Assembly (NCBI GenBank): GCA_022361535.1 | Contig: JAKSAU010001139.1 | Location: 1-26,679, forward strand | Length of the DNA: 26,679 bases | Direction of reading: 5' to 3' | From: Desulfobacterales bacterium | GTDB taxonomy: Bacteria; Desulfobacterota; Desulfobacteria; Desulfobacterales; Desulfobacteraceae | In this document: one piece after another, positions 8,458-16,783 of the stretch | How positions within the stretch are numbered: position 1 is the first letter of the stretch | How the letters are laid out: the number at the start of each line of letters is the position of its first letter | Notes under the pieces: generated by a model | The model's input: only the letters and a program-made list of their open reading frames with translations | What the model was told of the DNA's origin: nothing | Databases searched by the model: none | Translations under genes and position numbers: made by a program

Positions 8458-8497
8458 AAAAAACCGGCATACCAGTCTGTATCACCAGGCATACCGG
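8458..8497 (-). terminator. Rho-independent terminator of the 8513-8788 gene
   Basis: Read on the minus strand, CCGGTATGCC, a 14-base loop, and GGTATGCCGG form a 10-bp stem with two G-U pairs, followed by TTTTTTG. On the plus strand the same positions would be A-C mismatches, so it should work mainly in the minus direction. Confidence 0.7.
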
Positions 8498-8512
8498 ACA
8501 ATTTTAAAGAAA

Positions 8513-8788
8513 TTACTCTTGATTATTGTGCTTTTCTTTCATACGGACTTTGAAACTATCCATACAATCGATAATGTCCTCTGTACGGCCTTCATCTGCT
8601 GACCAGATTACCATCTCCGGATCAACAACCTTTACAAGGCATTCCGGAAAAAAATCATAGAACTGATCATCTATTTTAAGAACTTTCCGGATATCCTCGG
8701 GAAACTCAGGGTCAGGCTGGTGGTCTACCACCTCCCACTCATCCGGAACTATAAACTCGGCCGTTATATTTACTTCAATAGTCTTCAT
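8513..8788 (-). CDS. Small acidic hypothetical protein
   Basis: A 91-residue protein begins at the ATG at 8788, with GGAG about eight bases before it (the frame is open to 8860, but no better start exists upstream). It starts MKTIEVNITAEFIVPDEWEVV, a strand-like opening, and is acidic in its middle with a basic end. No signal peptide or membrane segment is seen. Good ribosome binding site and a terminator right after the stop support it being real. I do not recognise the family. It is divergent from the XRE-cupin regulator. Confidence 0.7.
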   Translation of the reverse strand: MKTIEVNITAEFIVPDEWEVVDHQPDPEFPEDIRKVLKIDDQFYDFFPECLVKVVDPEMVIWSADEGRTEDIIDCMDSFKVRMKEKHNNQE

Positions 8789-8938
8789 TCTCAAGTCTCC
8801 TTTAACAGGTGGCAAGGGCAGGTAGTCCAGCAGCGGATATATCCGGATGCCAAAGCCCATTCAATTCAATTATACATAGGGTTTCACCTGATTATGAAAA
8901 GACTCTACAAGAGATGTCTTTTGATCTCAATGATTATT

Positions 8939-8967
8939 TTGACAAAGAGTTTTCTATATATTATAGC
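8939..8967 (+). promoter_or_regulatory. Candidate sigma-70 promoter for the XRE-cupin/acyl-CoA synthetase pair
   Basis: A perfect -35 TTGACA at 8939-8944 is 17 bases from a -10 TATAGC at 8962-8967 (four of six matches). A GGAGGAG ribosome binding site follows, just before the ATG at 9004. The spacing and position fit a promoter serving both genes. Confidence 0.5.
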
Positions 8968-9003
8968 ATAATCTTTTTTTCTACTTGATGCGAGGGAGGA
9001 GTT

Positions 9004-9573
9004 ATGCAGACCGGGAAAGTAAATCAACGAATTATATCGTTCATGGAAAAACGGGATATGGATATTCATGGTCTGGCAGATGCCACTGGCCTGGATAAAG
9101 ATTTTATCGAAACCATGCTTGAAGAAGATGTCTATCCTCCTTTAGGGCCATTGATGAAAATCGCAAGAGCCTTAGGTGTCAGACTAGGTACCTTTCTGGA
9201 CGACCAGGAAACAAGTGATCCATTTATCGTACGTGAAGCTGAACGTGCTGCGGAATTTTCAGTACTCGGCAGTAAAAATAAAGCAACTGCCTTGAATTTC
9301 TATGCCTTGGGAAAAGGAAAAACAGACCGCCATATGGAACCTTTTTTCGTAGAGATCATGCCGGAGTCCGCCAAGGAAAAGGTATTGTCTTCCCATGAAG
9401 GTGAAGAATTTATTGCCGTAATTTCAGGTTCCATTGAAGTCATTTACGGAAATAAAATTCACGTACTCAATGCCGGCGATTCAATTTATTACAACTCAGT
9501 GGTACCCCATTACGTATCCTGTGCCAGTGATGAGAAAGCGGAAATTCACGCTGTGATCTATATTCCGGAATAA
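9004..9573 (+). CDS. XRE-family regulator with C-terminal cupin domain
   Basis: This 189-residue protein has an N-terminal helix-turn-helix (about 5-62; MDIHGLADATGLDKDFIETML is the core) and a C-terminal cupin barrel (about 110-187) with the HEGEEFIAVISGSIEVIYG and LNAGDSIYYNSVVPHYV motifs. Such fusions bind DNA and sense a small ligand or metal through the cupin. The canonical His-x-His of metal cupins is not obvious; a conserved H..E..E pattern remains. A very strong GGAGGAG lies just before the ATG. The gene ends 18 bases before the acyl-CoA synthetase gene, so it most likely controls its own operon in response to a carboxylic acid or its CoA ester. That ligand is inferred. Confidence 0.88.
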   Translation: MQTGKVNQRIISFMEKRDMDIHGLADATGLDKDFIETMLEEDVYPPLGPLMKIARALGVRLGTFLDDQETSDPFIVREAERAAEFSVLGSKNKATALNFYALGKGKTDRHMEPFFVEIMPESAKEKVLSSHEGEEFIAVISGSIEVIYGNKIHVLNAGDSIYYNSVVPHYVSCASDEKAEIHAVIYIPE

Positions 9574-9591
9574 GGGGAGAGACAGAACAAG

Positions 9592-11244
9592 ATGGACGAA
9601 AGTATTGCATTAAAATCTTTGACCCTGGGCCAGATCCTGGACCAGACAGTTGAGAAATATCCCGACAATCCAGCCATCGTGTATGTGGACAGGGACTTTA
9701 GGTTAACCTACAAAGAATTCTCCCAGGTGGTTGACGAAACAGCAAAAGGCCTGATGTCTTTAGGCGTTCAAAAAGGTGAGAAAGTTGCGGTATGGGCAAC
9801 TAATATTCCGTTCTGGGTCACGCTCCAGTTTGCCACAGCTAAAATTGGCGCAGTTCTTCTTACTGTAAATACAAATTACAAAACAGCTGAACTGGAATAC
9901 CTTCTTACCCAGAGTGAAACAGAAAATTTATTTCTAATCGACGGATTCCAGGACACCGACTATATCAACACCGTTTACGAACTGGTGCCGGAACTTAAAA
10001 CCTGCCAGAGGGGGCATCTGAAAAGCGAAAAATTTCCCCATCTCAAACGGGTGGCTTTCTTAGGTCCTGAGAAACACCGGGGCATGTACACGATTCCCGA
10101 AATAAGGGCATTGTCAGTCATGGTGTCAGATGAAGAATACCTTGCCCGACAGGCAAGCCTGGATCCTCATGATGTCGTAAACATGCAGTATACCTCCGGT
10201 ACCACGGGATTCCCTAAAGGGGTTATGCTCACCCATTATAACATTGGCAACAACGGGTATTGGATCGGAGCCAACCAAGATTTCACGGAAAACGACAGGC
10301 TCTGTCTGCCGGTCCCCCTTTTCCACTGCTTTGGCTGCGTGTTAGGTGTACTTGCGGCCGTCAATCACGGTACATGTATGGTCGTACTGGAAGGGTTTGA
10401 TCCCATTCAAGTTATGGCTTCAGTGGAGCAGGAAGGATGTACAGCCCTGTATGGTGTGCCGACCATGTTCATTGCTGTCCTGGAGCATCCCATGTTCAAC
10501 AAGTTTGACTTTTCCACACTGAGAACAGGCATCATGGCCGGCTCCAACTGCCCGGTGCATGTCATGGAGCAAGTCATTGATAAAATGAACATGACTGACA
10601 TTACCATCTGCTACGGCCTAACAGAGGCGTCTCCGGTAATGACCTACACCCGTATCGATGACGACATAAGGGTCAGGGTAGAAACCGTTGGCCGCCCTCT
10701 TCCTCATATCGAAGTCAAGGTTATTGACATTGAAACAGGAGATGAATTACCCCCAGGTGCACAAGGTGAAGTCTGCTGCAGGGGATACAGCATAATGAAA
10801 GGATATTACAACAATCAGGAAGCTACGACTGAGGCAATTGACAAAGACGGCTGGCTCCACTCAGGGGACTTGGGCGTTATGGACGAGGACGGCAACCTGT
10901 CTATTACCGGCCGCCACAAAGATATGATCATCCGTGGAGGCGAGAACATCTACCCTAAAGAAATCGAAGAGTTTCTTTACCGCATGGATGAAATCTCAGA
11001 TATCCAGGTCGCTGCCGTACCCAGCAAAAAGTATGGGGAAGAGGTAGGGGCTTTTGTCATTCTCAAGGAAGGTGCAGACCTGGAACCCAGTGATGTGAGT
11101 GATTTTTGCCGAGGTAAAATAAGCCGGTATAAAATCCCAAGATATGTCCACTTCCTCAATGACTACCCAATGACCGCATCCGGAAAAATCCAGAAATATA
11201 AACTGACAGAAATGTCCGTGGATATCTGGCCGGACAGACGGTAA
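9592..11244 (+). CDS. AMP-forming acyl-CoA synthetase
   Basis: This 550-residue enzyme is of the usual length for the ANL (AMP-binding) superfamily. It activates a carboxylic acid to its CoA thioester through an acyl-adenylate. Motifs in order: YTSGTTGFPKGVMLTH from 200 (phosphate-binding loop), YGLTEASP at 341-348, GWLHSGD at 420-426 and the hinge GRHKDMIIRGGENIYPKE at 440-457. K532 in ASGKIQKYK is the catalytic lysine. No membrane segment is seen, so the enzyme is cytosolic. Sequence style resembles medium- or long-chain fatty-acid or aromatic-acid ligases, but the substrate cannot be fixed. It follows the XRE-cupin gene at 18 bases and is closed by a strong hairpin terminator. Confidence 0.93.
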   Translation: MDESIALKSLTLGQILDQTVEKYPDNPAIVYVDRDFRLTYKEFSQVVDETAKGLMSLGVQKGEKVAVWATNIPFWVTLQFATAKIGAVLLTVNTNYKTAELEYLLTQSETENLFLIDGFQDTDYINTVYELVPELKTCQRGHLKSEKFPHLKRVAFLGPEKHRGMYTIPEIRALSVMVSDEEYLARQASLDPHDVVNMQYTSGTTGFPKGVMLTHYNIGNNGYWIGANQDFTENDRLCLPVPLFHCFGCVLGVLAAVNHGTCMVVLEGFDPIQVMASVEQEGCTALYGVPTMFIAVLEHPMFNKFDFSTLRTGIMAGSNCPVHVMEQVIDKMNMTDITICYGLTEASPVMTYTRIDDDIRVRVETVGRPLPHIEVKVIDIETGDELPPGAQGEVCCRGYSIMKGYYNNQEATTEAIDKDGWLHSGDLGVMDEDGNLSITGRHKDMIIRGGENIYPKEIEEFLYRMDEISDIQVAAVPSKKYGEEVGAFVILKEGADLEPSDVSDFCRGKISRYKIPRYVHFLNDYPMTASGKIQKYKLTEMSVDIWPDRR

Positions 11245-11266
11245 TCAGTATAGAACAAAATACCAA

Positions 11267-11310
11267 AACAAGGTCCGGGTGAAAATTATTCAGCCGGACC
11301 TTGTTCTTTT
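11267..11310 (+). terminator. Rho-independent terminator after the acyl-CoA synthetase
   Basis: AACAAGGTCCGG at 11267-11278 and CCGGACCTTGTT at 11294-11305 form a perfect 12-bp stem with a 15-base loop, followed by CTTTT. It ends the XRE-cupin/acyl-CoA synthetase operon. Confidence 0.85.
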
Positions 11311-11397
11311 GTGCATTCTTTTCAGTTTTCTGGTACACTTGCCCGAAAAATTATACGGCTTGCATGAGCAGCCATTGAATACGATGTGGAGAAAAAA

Positions 11398-12432
11398 ATG
11401 AAAAAGACTCTTTCCTTGCTGGTGTGTACAATCATCCTTGCAGCAATGACATCACCTGTTGTCTTTGCAAAAAAACTGACCATTATGACCCATGACAGTT
11501 TCAGCATCTCCAAGCCTGTGCTGGCTGATTTTAAAAAAGCACTGGGTGTCGAGGTAGTTATCTTAAGGTCCGGTGATGCAGGCGAAGCCCTGAACAAGGC
11601 TATTTTATCCAAGAACAACCCTCTTGCAGACATTTTCTATGGCGTAGATAACACCTTTTTAGGCCGGGCTCTGGCTGAAAACATATTTGTGCCTTACGCC
11701 CCTGTAGGATTTGAAAGTGTTGATCCGGCATTAAAACTGGACAAAAAAAACCGTCTTATACCTGTGGATTATGGGGATGTCTGTCTAAACTATGACATCA
11801 AATGGTTTGCACAAAAGAATCTGGCGCCGCCCAAAGGACTTGAGGACTTGGTAAAACCTGCATACAAGGGCCTTACTGTCGTTCAGAATCCGGCAACCTC
11901 TTCACCTGGACTTGCTTTTCTTTTGGCCACAGTCAGCCGCTTTGGTGAAACCGGATATATCGAATATTGGAAAAAACTGAAAGCCAATGGTGTCATGATC
12001 ACTAACGGCTGGAAAGAAGCATATTGGGGCCAATTCACAGCGGCCTCCGAAGGCGACCGGCCCATCGTGGTTTCCTATGCGTCAAGCCCGGCTGCCGAAG
12101 TCTTTTTCGCAGAAACAAAACCTGAAAAAGCGCCTACTGGCGTGGTCATTGACAATGGGTCTGCTTTCCGCCAGATTGAATTTGCAGGCATATTGAAAAA
12201 CAGCCCAAACACCGAACTTGCAAAAAAGGCTATGGATTTTATCCTCTCGAATAAATTCCAGGAAGATATCCCGCTACAAATGTTTGTTTTTCCTGCAAGC
12301 CCAGAGGCCAAGCTGCCTAAAGTTTTTACGGATCATGCACGGATTACTGACACTCCTGCATCACTTGCACCGGAAAAAATAGACAAAAACCGGGATAAAT
12401 GGATCCGGGAGTGGACGGAAAACATCCTATAG
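11398..12432 (+). CDS. thiB: Thiamine-type ABC transporter substrate-binding protein
   Basis: This 344-residue periplasmic protein opens with a classic signal peptide (MKKTLSLLVC...VVFA, cleavage near residue 24). The mature part starts KKLTIMTHDSFSIS, matching the LTVYTYDSF-type opening of ThiB/TbpA. The ADIFYGVDNTFLGRAL segment, and the VVQNPATSSPGLAFLLA and VVSYASSPAAE segments, are also characteristic. Its role is to capture thiamine or a phosphate ester and hand it to the ThiP permease. I chose the ATG at 11398 because GGAG lies six bases before it; a GTG at 11386 is open but less likely. The stop overlaps the thiP start by one base. Other ferric- or sulfate-type binding proteins share the fold, but ThiB is the best match. 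Confidence 0.85.
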   Translation: MKKTLSLLVCTIILAAMTSPVVFAKKLTIMTHDSFSISKPVLADFKKALGVEVVILRSGDAGEALNKAILSKNNPLADIFYGVDNTFLGRALAENIFVPYAPVGFESVDPALKLDKKNRLIPVDYGDVCLNYDIKWFAQKNLAPPKGLEDLVKPAYKGLTVVQNPATSSPGLAFLLATVSRFGETGYIEYWKKLKANGVMITNGWKEAYWGQFTAASEGDRPIVVSYASSPAAEVFFAETKPEKAPTGVVIDNGSAFRQIEFAGILKNSPNTELAKKAMDFILSNKFQEDIPLQMFVFPASPEAKLPKVFTDHARITDTPASLAPEKIDKNRDKWIREWTENIL

Positions 12433-14093
12433 TGACACAAAGGCATTACACACACCCTTATGTCCTGGCCGGGATAATTCCCCTGCTGTTTTTCCTGGTG
12501 TTTTATTTCTACCCCCTGTTCGGCATTTTCACAAAAAGCTTTTTACAGGGATTCCCACAGGATTTAAAGGTTGACCTAAGCTTTTTGGATCAGTTTTTTG
12601 GGTCCAGACGGATGCTCAATATCATTTGGTTCACCTTTTGGCAGGCCGGGGTATCCACCTTGATTACCCTTGCCTGTGCACTGCCTTGTGCCTTTGTTAT
12701 GTCCCACTACAGGTTTAAGGGGAAAAAAGCGCTTACGGTTCTGTCTGCCATTCCTTTTGTTCTGCCTGCTGTTGTGGTTGCAGCTGCTTTAGAAGCAAGC
12801 TTCGGTAAAACAGGATGGCTTGCATTCTTAAACATCCGCCACCCTTTGGCCATGATTTTTTTAGCACACTTGTTTTATAATTTTTCAGTTATGCTCAGGA
12901 TATTGACCAGTTACTGGACCGCTCTGCAGGGTGAAATACGGGAAGCTGCTGCCATGCTGGGTGCAGGTCCATTAAAGGGATTTATCCATATCACGCTGCC
13001 CTTGCTTATGCCTGCCATCTGGGCCGCCATCCTGCTGGTCTTTATTTTCTGCTTTTCAAGTTTTGGCATTATCCTGATTTTAGGAGGTCCTTCCTATTCA
13101 ACCATAGAAGCTGAAATCTACCGCCAGGCAGCCCATTTATTTAATCTGCCCTTGGCTGCATTTCTCTCCTTGATCCAGATATTGTTTACCCTGGCACTCA
13201 TGGCCTTGTACACAGCCTTTTCCAAACAGGCTGTCCGGTATACGCCCAAGGCAGACCAGACCGTATTAAAACGGCCGTCTAAAAAACGAGAAAAGGCAGT
13301 TGTAGCCGCGACAGCAGGATTCATTATCCTTTTGTGCGTACTGCCTCTTCTGGCCCTGGCTGCAAAATCACTGGTACACAATGGAAACATTTCCCTGATC
13401 TTTTATCAGGCAATTTTTGAAAACACTTCGGACTCCATTTTTCATATCCCGCCTTTTCAGGCTGTTCGGTTTTCATTTATATTTGCTGCAAGCGCCCTTG
13501 GAATTGCCATGGTAACTGGTATATGCGCAGCTTTGTTTATCTCATACAGCGACCGGGAAATGCCTAAATACATCACAGCGTTTTTTGATCCCATTTTCAT
13601 GCTGCCTTTGTCCACATCAGCCGTGACTTTGGGGTTTGGCATCATTATCACATTGGATAAACCACCGTTAAATCTGAGGACATCGGCACTGCTGGTACCG
13701 ATGGTTCATGCTTTGGTGGGATTCCCCTTTGTACTAAGGGCTATCCTGCCTGCCTTGCGAAGCATCCCCTCTGACATCAGGGAAGCAGCCTCTACTTTGG
13801 GGGCATCTCCTGTCAGGGTTTTCACTGCCATTGACCTGCCTCTTATGGCAAGGGCTCTTGTGGCGGGAGCAGTGTTTGCCTTTACCATCAGCTTGGGGGA
13901 ATTCGGTGCCACCATTTTTACGGCCAGTCCCCACACCCCCACCATCCCTCTTGCCATATACAGGTTCCTTGGACAGCCAGGAGCCATGAATTACGGTCAG
14001 GCCATGGCCATATCCACAATTCTCATGGTAATTACGGCAATAGGATTTGTCCTTATTGAAACGATCAGCACACGGGATCCAAAAGGATTTTAA
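12432..14093 (+). CDS. thiP: Thiamine-type ABC transporter permease
   Basis: This inner-membrane permease of about 553 residues contains two fused halves, each with about six membrane helices and its own EAA loop that docks the ATPase: EIREAAAMLGAGPLKGFIHITLP in the first half and DIREAASTLGASPVRVFTAIDLP in the second. This two-in-one architecture is normal for ThiP and related FbpB-type permeases. I chose the GTG at 12432, which shares a base with the stop of thiB (TAGTG); an upstream start at 12399 is open and would add eleven residues. The gene is followed two bases after its stop by thiQ, so the three form one operon. Confidence 0.87.
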   Translation: MTQRHYTHPYVLAGIIPLLFFLVFYFYPLFGIFTKSFLQGFPQDLKVDLSFLDQFFGSRRMLNIIWFTFWQAGVSTLITLACALPCAFVMSHYRFKGKKALTVLSAIPFVLPAVVVAAALEASFGKTGWLAFLNIRHPLAMIFLAHLFYNFSVMLRILTSYWTALQGEIREAAAMLGAGPLKGFIHITLPLLMPAIWAAILLVFIFCFSSFGIILILGGPSYSTIEAEIYRQAAHLFNLPLAAFLSLIQILFTLALMALYTAFSKQAVRYTPKADQTVLKRPSKKREKAVVAATAGFIILLCVLPLLALAAKSLVHNGNISLIFYQAIFENTSDSIFHIPPFQAVRFSFIFAASALGIAMVTGICAALFISYSDREMPKYITAFFDPIFMLPLSTSAVTLGFGIIITLDKPPLNLRTSALLVPMVHALVGFPFVLRAILPALRSIPSDIREAASTLGASPVRVFTAIDLPLMARALVAGAVFAFTISLGEFGATIFTASPHTPTIPLAIYRFLGQPGAMNYGQAMAISTILMVITAIGFVLIETISTRDPKGF

Positions 14094-14095
14094 AC

Positions 14096-14809
14096 ATGGA
14101 AAATGAACTGGTTTTAAAACAGATATCTAAAAAAGGAGAAAACGGCGAGATCTACCTGGACCGCCTTGACTTGTCCCTGCCAAAGGGAAGCAAGCTCTCC
14201 GTTCTCGGCCCGTCCGGCAGTGGAAAAACAACGTTACTTCGAATGATTGCGGGACTGGAAACCCCGGATATAGGAGATATTCTATTCAGGGGGAAATCAA
14301 TTGTTCACATCCCGCCCCACAAACGCAAGTTTGGTATGATGTTCCAGGAGTATGCCCTGTTTCCCCATTTAAATGTATTTCACAACATCGCCTTTGGCCT
14401 GAAAATGAAAGGGGCGTCCAATGCTGAACAGACAGACGCAGTACAAAAAATGCTTGCCTTGACAGGGCTTGAAGGCTTTGAGAACCGGAGAGTGGATGAG
14501 TTGTCAGGCGGAGAACGCCAACGGGTAGCTTTAGCCCGAACCCTGGCGCCAGGACCCCTCCTGCTCATGCTTGACGAACCGTTGAGCGCCCTTGACCGGG
14601 TGTTAAGAAAACGGCTTTTGGCCCAGCTTACCGACATCCTGTCTCAGCTTCAGATAACAACTATCTTTGTCACCCATGACCATGAAGAGGCATTTGCAGC
14701 AGGCTCACATATTATCCTCATGGACAAGGGCCGCATCGTCCAGCAGGGCAGTCCAAAGGATCTGATAGACAACCCCGCTAACGACTGGGTAAAAGAATTT
14801 ATGGCTTAA
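14096..14809 (+). CDS. thiQ: Thiamine-type ABC transporter ATP-binding protein
   Basis: This 237-residue ATPase powers the importer formed with the two upstream genes. It shows Walker A GPSGSGKTT at 38-46, Q-loop glutamine Q84 (FQEY), the ABC signature LSGGE at 136-140, Walker B LLMLDEP at 156-162 and switch histidine H194 (FVTHDHEE). Length and motifs fit ThiQ/FbpC/PotA-type ATPases, and the name follows from thiB and thiP next to it. AAAGGA lies upstream of the ATG. No TPP-riboswitch-like CTGAGA motif was seen before the operon, so if it responds to thiamine it does so by another route. Confidence 0.88.
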   Translation: MENELVLKQISKKGENGEIYLDRLDLSLPKGSKLSVLGPSGSGKTTLLRMIAGLETPDIGDILFRGKSIVHIPPHKRKFGMMFQEYALFPHLNVFHNIAFGLKMKGASNAEQTDAVQKMLALTGLEGFENRRVDELSGGERQRVALARTLAPGPLLLMLDEPLSALDRVLRKRLLAQLTDILSQLQITTIFVTHDHEEAFAAGSHIILMDKGRIVQQGSPKDLIDNPANDWVKEFMA

Positions 14810-14825
14810 ATCATTAACTCAATCC

Positions 14826-15134
14826 CTATTTGCGTTTTGATTTTTTCTTAGTTGTTTTCTTTTTTTTCTTCTTCTTTTTGTCTACATCATAGGGACTGTC
14901 AATCTCATAGTCTTTCCCTTCGATACGGATATCCAGATCACCGTCCGATTCAAAACTATAGTCAAACGGGGTTGAAGCAGAATCTCCATACTGGTTAAGG
15001 AGATATTTCTGCCCTTGGTAGGTTATCTCAACAGAACTTGGAGACAGGTATCTGTATTCAAAAGGAAGGTTTCTTCCACATCCCATAAAAACGATAATTA
15101 GAAAAATAACAGCCCCTGTTTTTACCCAGCCCAT
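14826..15134 (-). CDS. Small lipoprotein with polylysine C-terminal tail
   Basis: This 102-residue protein has a signal peptide ending in a lipobox (VFMGC, Cys19). A compact strand-rich middle (residues 24-80) carries EYRYLSPSSVEITYQGQKYLL and a GDLDIRIEGKDYEIDSPYD segment. The last 20 or so residues are almost all lysine and threonine, with KKKKKKKK runs. The tail would be strongly positive and could bind peptidoglycan, nucleic acid or lipopolysaccharide phosphate; that is a guess. The DNA for the tail is a long A/T run prone to slippage. A good AGGAGAG precedes the ATG at 15134. I do not recognise the family. Confidence 0.72.
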   Translation of the reverse strand: MGWVKTGAVIFLIIVFMGCGRNLPFEYRYLSPSSVEITYQGQKYLLNQYGDSASTPFDYSFESDGDLDIRIEGKDYEIDSPYDVDKKKKKKKKTTKKKSKRK

Positions 15135-15181
15135 GGTCTCTCCTTTTTTTGTTTTATACCAACCCCAATTAAAGTAACTTT

Positions 15182-15805
15182 TCAGGATTCAGGTTCCGTC
15201 TTTTTACTGAAAAATTGTTTTATCTTGGTGATAAATGTTTTAATCGCACGCCAAATTTTTGGAAGCAGCCAAGCAATAACAGCAACAAAAATGACCAAAC
15301 AGACAAGAAAAAGGACAGGATGCTGCAGTGCCGCCCAAACCCCGCCGATAACAGCTATATCTTCAAGCACAGACGCTGTCCAGTTGCTGACCGGTTCCGG
15401 AGAAGCGTTGATCAAAACACGTGTACCCGACTTGGTCAAGTGGCTGCCTGCTGCCAAACCACCGCCCAAAATGGCTGCAGCAAGCGTCACAGCAGGATTG
15501 ACGTCGCCAACTGCTGCTGCGGCAATCATCACACCGGCCGGAATTCGAACAAAAGTATGAAGGGTATCCCAACCTGTATCCACGCCAGGGACTTTATCTG
15601 CAAAGAATTCTACAAAATACATAAGTCCTGCGGCCCACATCACCATGGGATCCATAAGGATTTCCAACCCCTGCGGCAGGACAATGTTATCCGTTGCCCC
15701 TAAAAGGCCAAGAACTAAAATGGTGGCATACAGGTTGATCCCGCTTGCCCAGGCAGCGCCCATGCTCAATGAGATGGTTTTGATAATCTGGTCATATGAT
15801 TCCAT
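15182..15805 (-). CDS. DUF4126 family membrane protein
   Basis: This 207-residue protein has about five to six hydrophobic helices and the features of the DUF4126 family: an early helix with SMGAAWASGINLYATILVLGLLG, and FADKVPGVDTGWDTLHTFVRIPAG, which is the family's conserved central loop. A later glycine-rich helix and short basic tail follow. It is a predicted inner-membrane protein of unknown role. I chose the ATG at 15805 with AAAGGGTG before it; a GTG at 15811 is also possible. It lies between two lipoprotein genes on the same strand and may be co-transcribed with the downstream one. Confidence 0.85.
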   Translation of the reverse strand: MESYDQIIKTISLSMGAAWASGINLYATILVLGLLGATDNIVLPQGLEILMDPMVMWAAGLMYFVEFFADKVPGVDTGWDTLHTFVRIPAGVMIAAAAVGDVNPAVTLAAAILGGGLAAGSHLTKSGTRVLINASPEPVSNWTASVLEDIAVIGGVWAALQHPVLFLVCLVIFVAVIAWLLPKIWRAIKTFITKIKQFFSKKTEPES

Positions 15806-15903
15806 GGTCACCCTTTCGTTTTTAGGCCACGTTCAGCAGGTCAACATTAGAGAGACCCTATCTTGCTATTGCCCTTAACTATTCAATTGCATGGATTTCA
15901 GAA

Positions 15904-16551
15904 TTATCCTTGACGGATCGGCTCAATAATTACCTCAACACGCCGGTTCATGGCATGATCTGATGAGATAGGGCGGGATTCGCCGTATCCTACAATCGTT
16001 ATTCTCTGGGCTGCCACACCGTTTCGCATCAACTCGTTTCCAACGGCCTGAGCCCGCTGCTCGGACAACCGCTGGTTGTACTCTTCTGATCCACGGGTAT
16101 CAGTATGCCCGCCGACTTCAATGGTGGTCTGCGGATATTTATTCAATATGTCTGCAATCCGTCTTAATTCTTCATAGGCACCGGGTTTCAGCTGGCTGGA
16201 ATCATAATCAAAATAGGCCTCTCCTTTAAAGGTGGCACGGAGGATATCCTGCTCACGCCTGATACTTGCAGCTTCTGAGGCAGCAATCGCATTCCGCAGT
16301 TCCTGCTCCTGCATATCCATGTATTTACCGATCTGATTTCCGGCAATACCGCCGACAGCCGCACCAATTCCGGCACCAATTAGGGTGGACTCTGTATTGC
16401 CTCCAATAGCCTGCCCCAGAATAGCCCCCACAGCTGCACCACTGCCTGCTCCAACTGCAGTCCCTTTTTGTTGATTTGTCTGCATGCTGGCACAAGAAAA
16501 CAATGTCAAAGAAATCATTATAAACAGGCCTGTTACTATTCTTGTTTTCAT
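15904..16551 (-). CDS. OmpA-family lipoprotein with glycine-zipper segment
   Basis: This 215-residue envelope protein has a lipobox at FSCAS (Cys20), a glycine-zipper region (about 30-72) with alternating GAGSGAAVGAILG and GAGIGAAVGGIAG helices, a helical linker, and a C-terminal OmpA-like peptidoglycan-binding domain (about 108-212). Key residues are D151 in GGHTD and R166 in LSEQRAQAV, which bind the meso-diaminopimelate stem peptide in the family. Architecture resembles YiaD/PAL-type proteins that tie the outer membrane to the cell wall. The ATG at 16551 has AGGAG about twelve bases upstream. It is divergent from the TetR gene. Confidence 0.93.
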   Translation of the reverse strand: MKTRIVTGLFIMISLTLFSCASMQTNQQKGTAVGAGSGAAVGAILGQAIGGNTESTLIGAGIGAAVGGIAGNQIGKYMDMQEQELRNAIAASEAASIRREQDILRATFKGEAYFDYDSSQLKPGAYEELRRIADILNKYPQTTIEVGGHTDTRGSEEYNQRLSEQRAQAVGNELMRNGVAAQRITIVGYGESRPISSDHAMNRRVEVIIEPIRQG

Positions 16552-16722
16552 TTTTCTAAATCACTCCTAATTACAATCATTATAAATTCCATCCAAATTA
16601 ACACCTGATAACTATACACAAAATTCCTTAAAAAGGCCCTTAATAATACAAATCTTTTATTGCTTAAAGTACAATAAGATCTTCTTCGTAACTGGGATAT
16701 CTGTTTACTCAAAAAATTTTCC

Positions 16723-16751
16723 TTGACATCAACGATCACCTTTCCTACAAA
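16723..16751 (+). promoter_or_regulatory. Candidate promoter of the TetR gene
   Basis: TTGACA at 16723-16728 is a perfect -35 box. A TACAAA -10-like box lies 17 bases downstream at 16746-16751. The palindrome described at 16752 begins right after it, so a bound repressor would cover the transcription start. An AGGG ribosome binding site follows before the ATG at 16784. Confidence 0.55.
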
Positions 16752-16766
16752 GTCACCATTGGTGAC
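16752..16766. promoter_or_regulatory. Operator-like palindrome upstream of the TetR gene
   Basis: GTCACCATTGGTGAC is a 15-bp palindrome with 6-bp arms and a 3-base centre. It lies immediately after the -10 box of the TetR gene and recurs, almost identical, before the next gene (17401-17415). Both copies are preceded by ACAAA. The pattern is that of a TetR-family operator controlling its own gene. Confidence 0.75.
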
Positions 16767-16783
16767 ATTCAGGGAAAAAGTTT

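Noticed and set aside
11245..11397. TPP riboswitch before the thiamine-type importer
   Set aside because: No CTGAGA-like core or paired stems were found. The only strong structure is the terminator of the preceding operon.
15215..15703. 162-residue plus-strand ORF opposite the DUF4126 gene
   Set aside because: It is a shadow frame of a recognised membrane protein, and its composition is cysteine- and histidine-rich in a random way.
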